Of a stretch of 20,188 nucleotides of DNA, positions 1-7,593 are shown one piece after another. The position numbers and the translations under genes were made by a program. Source of the stretch: a virus. Within the stretch, counting starts at the first letter, position 1, and every line of letters begins with the position of its first letter. The notes beneath the pieces are model-generated. The model was not told where the DNA came from, made no database searches, and saw nothing but the letters and a program-made list of their open reading frames with translations. The DNA lies in IMG/VR virus record IMGVR_UViG_3300036785_000144, positions 1 through 20,188 of that record; one strand, given 5' to 3'.

Positions 1-434
1 GGAACGCCGTACTCGACGAAGGTCATGTCGAATGTGCAATAGCCACCGAGCCGTTCCTCCTCGGTCCAGCGATACTGCGGATTGACCACCGAAATTGGAG
101 CGATGGTCGGCAGCTGCAGCACGCCGGGGCCGCCGGAGCTCTCCAGCGCCAGGATCAGATTGTCGCGCGCGATGCGGTAATCGTTGCTGTAATTCGGCAC
201 GCCTGTCTCAACCGGGAAGGTGATGCAATAGCCGCGCACCGTGAATTGCTGCGCCCGCCGGCCCATGTCCTCCGAATATGGAACGTCCTTTTTCGGGAAC
301 TCATGGACGACGATGCGGCGACCGCTTTCCTTGCTGCCAGCCTCGACGTGAAAGAACGCCCCGCGAAACGACGCCGGCAGCAGCGCGTCGCGCCACGGCG
401 CATTCGGCATATTGGTGATCTTGAAGAGGCCCAT
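1..434 (-). CDS. DNA circularisation protein N-terminal domain (Mu gpN-like), partial
   Basis: Open from the ATG at 434 to the left edge, where it is cut off after about 144 codons. The protein starts MGLFKITNMPNAPWRDALLP and continues with VVHEFPKKDVPYSEDMGRRA and FTVRGYCITFPVE. These are recalled signatures of the DNA-circularisation N-terminal family, the gpN proteins of Mu-like contractile tails. Despite the name, the protein is a baseplate or tail-hub component that follows the tape measure gene, which is its position here. A second ATG at 437 overlaps the tape measure stop (ATGA). I prefer 434 because the GGAG upstream is then seven bases away. The C-terminal part lies outside the window. 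The family call is strong; the exact baseplate role is inherited from the family. Confidence 0.88.
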   Translation of the reverse strand, partial: MGLFKITNMPNAPWRDALLPASFRGAFFHVEAGSKESGRRIVVHEFPKKDVPYSEDMGRRAQQFTVRGYCITFPVETGVPNYSNDYRIARDNLILALESSGGPGVLQLPTIAPISVVNPQYRWTEEERLGGYCTFDMTFVEYGV

Positions 435-3400
435 CATTCCTCTCCGGATGATGTTGACGCCATTTCCATTTGCGCTCGTCGATTGACTGCGACCTTCTTG
501 AACAGGCCGCCGCCCGATGCGCGGGTAAACGTATTTCTGGGAGCATTGACGTTGACGTCGATCTGGCCGGTGCCCACGACGCGGTGCTCGGTCATCTGTC
601 GGTCGACGTCGGCGCGTCGCATGCCGCTTAGGTCGCCGCGCGCTCCAATCGCGTGCCAGTCCGAACCTGTGTCGCTGCGACCCGTGACATCCCGGTAGCC
701 GCTTAGGTCGCCGCGCGCTCCAATCGCGTGCCAGTCCGAACGCGTGTCGCTGCCGCCCGTGACATCCCGGTAGCCGCTCAGGTCGTCTCGCTGGCTGGCG
801 ACTTGCGTCTGCGGCTGGACGATCTCATGGCGAATGTGATACTGCCCCGGCCTGTCGCCTATGGTGATAGGTTTGTTGGAGATGACATCGCGCCCGTATT
901 GACCCGTCCCGAGGTAAGCACTTCTCGGATCTTGATTGACCCCGACGCCGCGAAATCCGGTTATCTGGCCGTCTTTGCCGAAGATCGGCACGGCTCCGGT
1001 GACGTGCGATCCGGTCGACCCGACGCCAGCGCCTTGCTTGACCGCGATGTTGATGGCGTTCGGGTCGCTTGAATATCCAGCACCTTCCCGGCCGCCGAAA
1101 GCGTTCCAGTTCGACGCCACCGCTGGGTTTTGAGGTGGGACGCCGCCGTGCTCCTTGACAACGGCCGCCATGAATTGTCCGCAGGTCGCTTCGCTTAGGT
1201 CGATGTGGTGCGCCTGCATGTAGGCGCGGATATTGTGCGGCTGGGCACCGGCCAGCGTCATCGCCGTCAGATCGCCCGCAAACTGCGATGGAACGCCATG
1301 CGTTAGACCTCCCCCGCCGTCCCCGCCACCGCCGCCCAAGCTAGCGTACTTCTGGCCGCCGCCGCCGCCAGCGCCAGCGGCCGCTATTTGACGTTGGACC
1401 CACTTCTTATCTGCGTTTTCCTGAACGAAGCGTTCGCGGCCGCGGCCGAAATCTCTGGTGACGGGCGCGCCTCCGCTATGCACGCCGCCGCTTTCGTTGC
1501 CGGTGGCGAAGCCGCTGACATTTGAACCAGCGATTACTTGCTTCGTGATGTCGTCGATACGTGTTTGCTCGGCGCCTGATATCGGCCGATCAAGTTTGCT
1601 CGTCGTCGTTGTTGGATAGTAATGCTTATCGCGGAGTGTATCTGTGAGGCTTTTGCCGCGCGATGACGCGCGATTAATAACGGATTCAATGTAGGACTGC
1701 GTGGCCTCTGCGCCCTGGCCGCCGACCTCGGCCGCCGCTGATGCCGCGAGCAACCGGCGCGTTTCCGGGTTCTTAAGTTCTTCGGCGAATTTTGCGCGCT
1801 GCTCTGCAAGCGATCCGAGAGGCTCGCCACCACCACCGCCGCCACCATCACCGCCTCCGTCGCCTCCGCCGCGTCGCCTGCCTCCGCCGCCTCCACCGCC
1901 CGGCATGCCACCGAGCCCGCCCATGCCGCCGCCCGTGATGCTGCGCAGGATGCCGCCGGGGCCGCCGAGCATTCCGCCCAGGCCGCCGCCACCACCGCCT
2001 CGGCCGCCGAATCCGGGCAAGCCGCCGAGTCCGCGCATTATGCCGCCCAGGCCGCCGCCGCCCATCAACCCACCAAGTATTCCGCCCAGACCACCAGCGC
2101 CGCCGCCGGCGCCCAGGCCGCCGAGCATGCCGCCCAGACCGCCACCACCACCGCCGCCACCTAGAGCGCTGAGCATGCCGCCCAGGCCGCCACCAGCGCC
2201 GCCGCCCATGATGCCGCCAAGCACGTCACCTAACCCGCCGCCGGGGCCGCCGCCCATGAGAGCGCCAAGCATCCCGCCCGGACCGCCGCCCATCAGTGCA
2301 GCCATCATGCCGCCTGGAGCGCCGCCAGCACCGGCAACCGCAGCTGCCATACCACCGCCACCGGGATAGATGATGCCGCGCAAGGCATCGTTCAGCTGCT
2401 TGAGCTGCTCGGTGTTCTCCTTAACCTCCCGCGAATGCTCGTCAGCACCGCCGCCGCCGAGAGCGCCGAGCGGAATGACCGCCTCGGGCCCGGCTTCGCC
2501 GATCATGGCCAATGTTGCACGTGAAACAATGCCGCCGTGCTGCATATGCGGCACGGTCTTCTCCTTCTTCATCATGTCCTGCACGGCTTTTTCGCGTTCG
2601 ATGTTTTGTTGGTTAAATGGATTGACTTTTTGCCAAAATCCTTCCGGTGCTGGATGCTCTTCATTGATCTTGCCGAGTTTTTCGACCTGTCCTACATATC
2701 GCTCCATCATGCTATCGATCCAACGCAGAGCATTCATCAATGGACTCGACGTAATGGATTCATTGAACCAGGCATCCGTGATTTTTTTCCATTCCTGCCC
2801 AATCCGCGTCGTCAAGGCTAAATATTTTTGCGCGGCCTCGTCGCGCGCCTTCTGCGCCTTTTCCTCTTCGGCCGTCACCGCTTGAAATCTATTCAGTAGA
2901 TTGAGATCGGGAATTCCCAAGATTTCCCCGAATTGCTTCCGACGCTCCGCGATGCGTTGTTGGGACAGCCCGGCGGCCTCCATCGACTTTGTGATCTTCG
3001 CCAACCCTTCCTCGGCGTGATTGGCATAAGCGGTCATATCGCCGGATTCGGCCAGTCGCTTCGATTCGGCCAGGAAGTCCTGCATCGCCTGCAACGGCTC
3101 GCCTCGCAAGCCCTCGAGCAGCTTCTGCCGCATCGGGCTCATGACGAGCGTCATTTGATACATCGAGTCCGCCAGACCCTGCGTGTTGCGCGCTATCTGG
3201 CCGGCGGAAAGTCCCCATTGCTCCATCTGTTCGCGCATGCTCTTGAGCGTAGCAGCGCCAGTTCCTGTCTGGATCGAAAGCTGATTCAATCGCACCAGCT
3301 CGCTGGAATACTTGGCGAGCGCATCGAGGCCCTTTTCGGCGGCGTAGCCGAACGCCAGCATTCCGGTGGCGGCGCCGCCGATCCCTCGCAGGAACGGCAG

Positions 3401-3607
3401 CAGCGACTCGCCTGCTTTCTTGAAGTCATCGCCGAGCGGGTGGATCTGGCGCTGCAAATCCTCCGTGTGCTTGCGCATCTGCTGGAATGCAGTGGCGTTC
3501 TGGCCGCCAGACAAGCTTCTGAGGCTCTGCTCGATCTTTTTCACGCCCTCCGACGCATTGTCGACAAGCGTGACGGTCAATCGGAGTTCGTCGGCCTCAC
3601 TCGCCAT
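434..3607 (-). CDS. Tail tape measure protein with glycine-rich insert and two wall-hydrolase-like domains
   Basis: 1057 residues directly after the tail chaperone genes, the usual tape measure position. Residues 1-350 are mostly helical tape-measure sequence. Residues 357-380 carry HGGIV and then GEAGPEAVIPL, a motif common in tape measures. Residues 390-412 look like a short coiled coil. Residues 416-597 are more than half glycine. Residues 598-740 resemble a SleB-type cell wall hydrolase: AAAEVGGQGAE with candidate catalytic Glu627, then VINRA. Residues 800-930 resemble an NlpC/P60 or CHAP-type cysteine peptidase, with Cys809 in ATCGQF and His868 in GSHVTGAVPIF. Residues 942-995 contain a 25-residue tandem repeat. 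The tape measure sets tail length and is ejected first, so hydrolase domains would help penetrate the wall. Tape measure identity is strong; the two enzyme domains are motif-based inference. Confidence 0.9.
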   Translation of the reverse strand: MASEADELRLTVTLVDNASEGVKKIEQSLRSLSGGQNATAFQQMRKHTEDLQRQIHPLGDDFKKAGESLLPFLRGIGGAATGMLAFGYAAEKGLDALAKYSSELVRLNQLSIQTGTGAATLKSMREQMEQWGLSAGQIARNTQGLADSMYQMTLVMSPMRQKLLEGLRGEPLQAMQDFLAESKRLAESGDMTAYANHAEEGLAKITKSMEAAGLSQQRIAERRKQFGEILGIPDLNLLNRFQAVTAEEEKAQKARDEAAQKYLALTTRIGQEWKKITDAWFNESITSSPLMNALRWIDSMMERYVGQVEKLGKINEEHPAPEGFWQKVNPFNQQNIEREKAVQDMMKKEKTVPHMQHGGIVSRATLAMIGEAGPEAVIPLGALGGGGADEHSREVKENTEQLKQLNDALRGIIYPGGGGMAAAVAGAGGAPGGMMAALMGGGPGGMLGALMGGGPGGGLGDVLGGIMGGGAGGGLGGMLSALGGGGGGGGLGGMLGGLGAGGGAGGLGGILGGLMGGGGLGGIMRGLGGLPGFGGRGGGGGGLGGMLGGPGGILRSITGGGMGGLGGMPGGGGGGGRRRGGGDGGGDGGGGGGGEPLGSLAEQRAKFAEELKNPETRRLLAASAAAEVGGQGAEATQSYIESVINRASSRGKSLTDTLRDKHYYPTTTTSKLDRPISGAEQTRIDDITKQVIAGSNVSGFATGNESGGVHSGGAPVTRDFGRGRERFVQENADKKWVQRQIAAAGAGGGGGQKYASLGGGGGDGGGGLTHGVPSQFAGDLTAMTLAGAQPHNIRAYMQAHHIDLSEATCGQFMAAVVKEHGGVPPQNPAVASNWNAFGGREGAGYSSDPNAINIAVKQGAGVGSTGSHVTGAVPIFGKDGQITGFRGVGVNQDPRSAYLGTGQYGRDVISNKPITIGDRPGQYHIRHEIVQPQTQVASQRDDLSGYRDVTGGSDTRSDWHAIGARGDLSGYRDVTGRSDTGSDWHAIGARGDLSGMRRADVDRQMTEHRVVGTGQIDVNVNAPRNTFTRASGGGLFKKVAVNRRAQMEMASTSSGEE
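623..785 (-). repeat. 75-bp tandem direct repeat inside the tape measure gene
   Basis: Two near-identical 75-bp units begin at 623 and 698, and the first bases of a third begin at 773. They encode two copies of a 25-residue unit opening DLSGYRDVTG and containing SDWHAIGARG, followed by a partial third copy DLSGMRR. The nucleotide copies differ at only a few positions, so the duplication looks recent. Confidence 0.93.
1815..2365 (-). repeat. Low-complexity glycine-coding tract in the tape measure gene
   Basis: On the plus strand this is an almost unbroken run of ccg/cca/cgc triplets. In the tape measure frame it reads as Gly-rich sequence with scattered Met, Leu and Ala in units such as GGLGGMLGG. 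Other frames give long proline-rich or alanine-rich open frames, which are shadows. The imperfect short repeats suggest growth by slippage. Confidence 0.85.
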
Positions 3608-4168
3608 CGTTGCTCTCGCCGCGCTGCCGCATCAGCTGCGCTATCTGCACCGTCCGCATGACATGCGTGCGCACGTCCGCGAGCGGCATGTTGAGGAAGA
3701 TTTCAGGGGATTGGTGGTACCAGCGCGCCAGCCAGTAGCAGTCGAGAACCAGATTGTCCTCGTCGCCTGCTACGGCTCCCAGATTCGCGCACTTGGCAGA
3801 AAAAAACGGAATAGCTTATAGGCGGCCGTCTGCCAGTCGCGCGGGTCGATCTGATCGAGGACGTGGGTGAGAATGCCGGCGAGGCGTGCGATCATCAGGT
3901 GCATGCGTTGATCGTTAATGACGAAATTGCCGTTCTCGCCCATGTGGATCGGGCTGCCGCAATAGTTGATGTCGCCGCCGGTCGGCTGCCGCAGCCGCAG
4001 CTCGCGGATTTCGTCCAGCACGCTCGGGTCGCGCAACGCCTTGTGCTTGAGCGTGATGACGATGGGCCACTTTTCCACCGGCTCGGGCGGCGCGGCGGGC
4101 TCGGGCGGCGCGGCTGGTTGTTCCGGCACCGGATCGGGTTGGAAGCCTTCGCGGATCGGTCTGTTCAT
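3597..4168 (-). CDS. Tail assembly chaperone, -1 frameshift extended product
   Basis: Inferred 190-residue protein: 123 residues from the zero frame, then a -1 slip at 3806-3800 and 67 residues in the new frame, ending at the TGA at 3599-3597. The extension has no start codon of its own, so a simple open-frame search misses it. It reads as normal protein: GDEDNLVLDCYWLARWYHQS, then PEIFLNMPLADVRTHVMRT, then QLMRQRGESNDGE. Without a frameshift the interval between chaperone and tape measure would be untranslated. The extension overlaps the tape measure start by 11 bp. This matches the lambda gpG/gpGT arrangement and the chaperone pairs of Mu-like phages. The shift itself is inferred; slippery heptamer, reading frame and position all agree. 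Confidence 0.8.
3770..4168 (-). CDS. Tail assembly chaperone, unshifted product (Mu gp41-like)
   Basis: 132 residues between the tube and tape measure genes, where tailed phages encode tail assembly chaperones. The N-terminus is Pro/Glu-rich (residues 9-32), followed by a compact domain containing VITLKHKALRDPSVLDEIRE and RQPTGGDI, which resembles the Mu-type gp41 / phage tail assembly family. The ATG at 4168 is preceded by an AAAGGG element. The zero-frame stop comes 10 codons after a T TTT TTT slippery sequence, so this is the short member of a G/GT-type pair. The chaperone binds the tape measure before tube polymerisation and is absent from the finished virion in studied systems. Confidence 0.82.
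   Translation of the reverse strand: MNRPIREGFQPDPVPEQPAAPPEPAAPPEPVEKWPIVITLKHKALRDPSVLDEIRELRLRQPTGGDINYCGSPIHMGENGNFVINDQRMHLMIARLAGILTHVLDQIDPRDWQTAAYKLFRFFLPSARIWEP
3800..3806 (-). promoter_or_regulatory. Slippery heptamer T TTT TTT for -1 ribosomal frameshifting
   Basis: Seven consecutive T on the minus strand, in zero-frame phase CGT TTT TTT CTG. This fits the X XXY YYZ rule exactly, with both codons phenylalanine before and after slippage. It lies at codons 121-123 of the chaperone gene, 10 codons before the zero-frame stop. I did not fold the downstream sequence for a stimulatory structure. Confidence 0.82.
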
Positions 4169-4179
4169 GCGAGCGCCCT

Positions 4180-4548
4180 TTATGTGAGGCTGGTTTCGGA
4201 ACAGGTCACGCCTTCCCAGCGGACGCGCACCTGGCCATCGCGGGTGTTGGCTTCCAGGTCGGCTTTGCAGCTGGCCTGCCCGAGCGCGTATTGCTTGCCG
4301 TTGGCGAGCTGGGCGACGACGGTGACATTCACCTGGGCCTCAAGGTCCAGGAGATTGAGGTTGGGCACCGTCGAGATATCGCCCTCGATATAGGGCACCC
4401 GCGGCAACTCCTGGTAACCGTGGATTCCGTCCTGGCCCGCGATATAGGTGCGCGCGACCACGCTCGGGCTCACGGTGAAATTGCCGCGCAGCGACATCTG
4501 ATTGCCATCGACCAATAGGGAGGCGATACCCGCGAATCGTTGGGCCAT
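4180..4548 (-). CDS. Tail tube protein (Mu gpM-like)
   Basis: 122 residues immediately downstream of the sheath gene. The sequence opens MAQRFAGIASLLVDGNQMSL and contains GQDGIHGYQELPRVPYIEGD and the predicted strand NVTVVAQLANGKQYALGQA. These match my recollection of Mu gpM-type tail tube proteins, which are about 120 residues long. The tube is the inner rigid channel inside the contractile sheath. The start is an ATG with CAGGAG about nine bases upstream. The sheath-tube-chaperone-tape measure order is the standard one and supports the call. Confidence 0.88.
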   Translation of the reverse strand: MAQRFAGIASLLVDGNQMSLRGNFTVSPSVVARTYIAGQDGIHGYQELPRVPYIEGDISTVPNLNLLDLEAQVNVTVVAQLANGKQYALGQASCKADLEANTRDGQVRVRWEGVTCSETSLT

Positions 4549-4584
4549 GTTGATTGCTCCTGATTACTGTGGGGGGGGGAGGGA

Positions 4585-6159
4585 TCAGCCGACGGTCGGC
4601 AGGATGCCGGTGACGCCGGTGGGGCTCGGCGCGGCGATCAGCGTGTCGATGCCGAGATTGTATTGCAGCCGGAACTGCGCCAGCACGGCGAAGATGCGCA
4701 GCTGGTTGATGAGATCGGGCGGATACAAGACATCCAGCCGATTGGGGTCGGTGGAATTTCTTTCCACCAGAAGGTTGGCCGCGAATGCCACGGCGTTCTC
4801 GACCAGGCCGTTGAACTCGTCGAGCGAGTACTGCGCGATGAGCTCGGCCTTGACGACGCCGGGCGTGACGATCGCCTGCCCGGGTCCGAAGCGGGTGCCG
4901 TCGTCGGCCAGCTTGCAGCGCCCGAACTTGTTGGTCACCACGGCCCGCTGGTTGCGCAACAGCTTGGCGAGCGTCGCCAAGGTCGTCACTACTTCATAGG
5001 CGTCGTCCGGCGTGCCGTAGAGATTGAGCTGGTAGGTCGTCTGTTCCCGGGCGATCATCGGCTGGTTGTCGGCGCCGGCCTTCTGGATCGCAATGCCGTT
5101 GTTGGCGAGCGTCTGCAGGTCGAGGAAATCAAAGCGCTGATGCAGCGGCGCGCATTTGATTTCGTTGAGCGACAGGGTCTGCAGCGGGCGCGCCGGATCG
5201 TTGGTCAACGCGCGCTGCGCCTTGGCGGTGTAGGCCGCCGTCCATTCGAACGCGGGCGACGGGCTCGCGACCTCGAAGCCCATCACGGAGAGGACGCCCG
5301 AATTCTGCGTGTTGCCCCAGGTCTGCAACTCCGACAACGTGCCGCGCATGGCCGAGAAGATGTGTCCGAACAGCTGCCGCTGCCAGCCCCAGCGACCCTG
5401 ATCGGAGAAGCCGAACTCCTCCTCCCAATCCATTACGGTGCTCGAGTCCGTGTACGGCTCGGCGACATATTCGAATGGCTGATCGCCCATATTGGCGATC
5501 GTCGTGGTCGGATCTGGCACGCCGGCGCCGCCGGTCAGCATGCCGGTTGCCGGCAACGTCACGGTCAGGCCGGGCGGCAGCATCTCACCGCCGATCGTGC
5601 CGTAGTAGTTGATCATCACCGAAATCTCGTTGCCGCTGACGCCTTTCCAAAGCGCCGTCAGCGTCACGATATCGGTGGCCGCGGCGGCCGCGACCGGCAG
5701 ATCAAACATGGCGTTGATGGCGGCGGCCATTGCGGTGGCGATAGCGCCGGCCGTATCGGTGGCGCCGACATTGACCGGAACATGATCGCCGGCGATGTAG
5801 AGATGGATGGTTCCCGCATCGGTCGGCGGCGTCGCGATGGTGATCGTGCCGCTCGCAGCCGTTGCACCAACCGGCTCGGCAAGACCAACGCCCCAGACTT
5901 CGTTACCGAAATTGTTGGCGAAATAGGCACGGAACATTCGGCTGAGTTCGGAGCCCTGGCCGAAATGCGCGTCGGCCTGCGCCTGCGAGCCGATGGCAAT
6001 CGGAATGTCGGGCGCTACGTCGCCGATCGTCGCCAGCATGGTGCCGACGATGAGGGCGCGCAGCCCGAGCAGCGGCAGGCCCGCCATGCTCGGGTCCACC
6101 TCGACCCAGTACAGCGGGACTTTGATATTGGAAGGAATCTGGTTAAACGAAATTGGCAA
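4585..6159 (-). CDS. Contractile tail sheath protein (Mu gpL-like)
   Basis: 524 residues. The N-terminus PISFNQIPSNIKVPLYWVEV is the characteristic opening of Mu gpL-type sheath proteins. The middle (about 110-220) is a variable insertion rich in Ala, Thr and Gly, ending VTLPATGMLTGGAG. The C-terminal half carries the conserved sheath core, including REQTTYQLNLYGTPDDAYE and NKFGRCKLADDGTRFGPGQA. The protein forms the contracting outer tail cylinder, making this a myovirus. The start codon is TTG at 6159, supported by a strong AGGAGG five bases upstream; no ATG fits better. A run of nine G (plus strand 4571-4579) sits in the gap before the tube gene. Confidence 0.93.
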   Translation of the reverse strand: MPISFNQIPSNIKVPLYWVEVDPSMAGLPLLGLRALIVGTMLATIGDVAPDIPIAIGSQAQADAHFGQGSELSRMFRAYFANNFGNEVWGVGLAEPVGATAASGTITIATPPTDAGTIHLYIAGDHVPVNVGATDTAGAIATAMAAAINAMFDLPVAAAAATDIVTLTALWKGVSGNEISVMINYYGTIGGEMLPPGLTVTLPATGMLTGGAGVPDPTTTIANMGDQPFEYVAEPYTDSSTVMDWEEEFGFSDQGRWGWQRQLFGHIFSAMRGTLSELQTWGNTQNSGVLSVMGFEVASPSPAFEWTAAYTAKAQRALTNDPARPLQTLSLNEIKCAPLHQRFDFLDLQTLANNGIAIQKAGADNQPMIAREQTTYQLNLYGTPDDAYEVVTTLATLAKLLRNQRAVVTNKFGRCKLADDGTRFGPGQAIVTPGVVKAELIAQYSLDEFNGLVENAVAFAANLLVERNSTDPNRLDVLYPPDLINQLRIFAVLAQFRLQYNLGIDTLIAAPSPTGVTGILPTVG

Positions 6160-6190
6160 ATTAGCCTCCTATGTTTGTTTGATAGACGAC

Positions 6191-6214
6191 GCAATCCATT
6201 ATTGCGTGGATTGC
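6191..6214. other. 8-bp perfect inverted repeat upstream of the sheath gene
   Basis: GCAATCCA at 6191-6198 pairs with TGGATTGC at 6207-6214 around an eight-base loop. It overlaps the stop codon of the 104-residue gene and lies about 30 bases before the sheath start. No T-run follows on either strand, so it is not a typical intrinsic terminator. It could be an RNA stability or processing hairpin, or chance. Confidence 0.4.
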
Positions 6215-6513
6215 TGCGGCGGCTTGGCAGGCGATTGCGGCTTGGTTTCCGGCTTGGCTTCTTCCGGCTTGGCGGCCGTTACCGATTTGTCGAGCAGGCG
6301 GCGGCGCGTGAACCGATCGAGCGGCCAATCAGCCGCGCCACCACTCACCGGAAAGCCGCCCGCGTGCGGGTGCCGCAATAGGCGGCGCACGTCGTCATTT
6401 GCCGGGCTGATGCGGACGCGCTCCCGCTTCGGCGTCCGCCTCGCCAGCATCGCCTTGCGGGCCTCGATTGCCTTCTTGCGTACCTCGATTGGATCGAATG
6501 TCTGATCGGCCAT
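6199..6513 (-). CDS. Small hydrophilic protein of unknown function, upstream of sheath
   Basis: 104 residues, starting MADQTFDPIEVRKKAIEARK. The N-terminal half is basic and probably helical. The middle contains RRLLRHPHAGGFPVSGG, and the C-terminus is a Lys/Pro/Glu-rich tail (about residues 75-104). I chose the ATG at 6513, not the upstream ATG of the same frame, because a clear AAGGAG lies seven bases before it. The gene overlaps the end of the upstream gene by 119 bp in another frame. I do not recognise a family. Its position between the probable tail terminator and the sheath suggests a small tail-assembly or connector role, but nothing in the sequence proves that. Confidence 0.75.
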   Translation of the reverse strand: MADQTFDPIEVRKKAIEARKAMLARRTPKRERVRISPANDDVRRLLRHPHAGGFPVSGGAADWPLDRFTRRRLLDKSVTAAKPEEAKPETKPQSPAKPPQQSTQ

Positions 6514-7252
6514 CGGAGTCTCCTTGTGCAGGTTGCTCTCGCGTTGACCCGGCGAGTCGGGAAGGCGTGAACTCGTAATCGGAAATGATGCGCTGGACTT
6601 GCGCCGCCGGCGGCACAGTGCCGTCATCGGCCAGCGGCACGGTCTGCACGTTGATCTCCAGCAAATCGGGAAAGCCGCCCGGGTACCATTCGGTGCGCAG
6701 CCGGATCGACGCGATGTATTCCAGCTCGCCGATCGGCGTCTCGCCCCGCCCGATGACGCCCCAAACGTGCCTGCGGGTGCCGCGCTCGACGCCCTCGAAT
6801 CGGGTATTGTCCGGCAAGGTCGTGGTGATCATGTTGGTCAGGCCGGTATTGGTCCACAGCCCGTTCATGATCGCCCAGAACGCCGCATCGAGCTCCAGCT
6901 CGGCCGCCACCGGATCGTTGCTCTCGATGATGACCTGAAAGCCGATGCGCAGGGTATGGATGAAGCGAATGTCGCCGGCATTCAGATCGCCGTCCGGCGG
7001 CATCAGCTCGTCGATTATGTAGACCCCGAGATAGGGCAAAAGCGGTTGCTGAATCGGAAGCTGCTTCGATCGCCGCGCGATGTAGCCGGCAAAGAACGGC
7101 AGCTGAACCACAGTCGCAAACAACGTATCGCGGATAACCTGCCCATAGCTCTGCGTGTCGGTGATCCCGCGCGTCGCCCGCAGCTCCGTCTGCAGATCGA
7201 CGGTCAGCGCAGCACCAGATTGGTCTCGCCGCGGAGCGCCGGGGGCACCCAC
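6395..7252 (-). CDS. Probable tail terminator / tail completion protein
   Basis: Up to 285 residues. The globular part contains YGQVIRDTLFATVVQLPFFA, IRFIHTLRIGFQVIIESNDP and IRLRTEWYPGGFPDLLEINV. This alternates helix and strand in the manner of small tail terminator proteins that cap the tube. Its location between connector/stopper and sheath agrees. I could not match it to a named family by eye. The start is uncertain: the GTG at 7252 overlaps the previous gene by 49 bp and lacks a well-spaced ribosome site, and no in-frame ATG occurs before the conserved part, so a CTG near 7207 is also possible. The last 45 or so residues are polar and overlap the next gene, so they may add nothing to the fold. 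Confidence 0.65.
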   Translation of the reverse strand: MGAPGAPRRDQSGAALTVDLQTELRATRGITDTQSYGQVIRDTLFATVVQLPFFAGYIARRSKQLPIQQPLLPYLGVYIIDELMPPDGDLNAGDIRFIHTLRIGFQVIIESNDPVAAELELDAAFWAIMNGLWTNTGLTNMITTTLPDNTRFEGVERGTRRHVWGVIGRGETPIGELEYIASIRLRTEWYPGGFPDLLEINVQTVPLADDGTVPPAAQVQRIISDYEFTPSRLAGSTREQPAQGDSDGRSDIRSNRGTQEGNRGPQGDAGEADAEAGARPHQPGK

Positions 7253-7590
7253 TTCCGCAGCACCAAGTTAGTCTCGCCGCCGCCGTTGCGCGTCACGCTC
7301 ACCACCTCGAATTCGCCTTCGGCCGGAATGTTGTTGTCGGCCGGGATGACGACACGGTCGAGCTGCTGCGGCAACACCGGAAATTCGACCTCGAGGATAT
7401 CGATGGAATCTTGCTGGTCGCGATACAGCGAGCCGTCCTCAAGCACGAGGTCGAGGGTGTCCTGATGCCAGATACCGCGCGCCGCGAACGCCGGCTGCCC
7501 AGCCTGCGAGGCGACCGGATTGAACGTGATCGGCCGCGCCCACTGATCAAAGTTGGGCGCATAGATCAGGGCTGAAAAGTCCATGCCCAT
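7204..7590 (-). CDS. Probable head-tail stopper / attachment protein
   Basis: 128 residues, starting three bases after the connector gene. The sequence is mainly beta-like: FSALIYAPNFDQWARPITF, ARGIWHQDTLDLVLEDG, LEVEFPVLPQQLDRVVIPAD and EFEVVSVTRNGGGETNLVLR. Size, beta content and position directly after a gp6-like connector fit the head-closure (stopper) proteins of siphoviruses and myoviruses. The C-terminus is odd: GETNLVLR occurs twice, 16 residues apart, because of a short DNA duplication that also covers the start of the next gene. An alternative start is the ATG at 7584. Function is inferred from position and size, not from a firm family match. Confidence 0.6.
   Translation of the reverse strand: MGMDFSALIYAPNFDQWARPITFNPVASQAGQPAFAARGIWHQDTLDLVLEDGSLYRDQQDSIDILEVEFPVLPQQLDRVVIPADNNIPAEGEFEVVSVTRNGGGETNLVLRKWVPPALRGETNLVLR
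7208..7280 (-). repeat. 25-bp imperfect direct repeat, 48-bp period, at a gene junction
   Basis: Copies at 7208-7232 and 7256-7280 differ at three of 25 bases. In the stopper frame both encode GETNLVLR. The downstream copy contains the stopper stop codon and the entry into the next gene, so the duplication appears to have lengthened the stopper C-terminus and created the gene overlap. Confidence 0.8.
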
Positions 7591-7593
7591 CGA

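Noticed and set aside
1701-2369. Plus-strand proline-rich open frame of 222 codons
   Set aside because: It is the antisense reading of the glycine-rich tract of the tape measure; the polyproline is a direct consequence of the repeated ccg triplets.
4663-6381. Long plus-strand open frame of 572 codons opposite the sheath gene
   Set aside because: It is the mirror of a clear sheath gene in GC-rich DNA, is rich in Arg and Gly, and has no recognisable motif or ribosome site.
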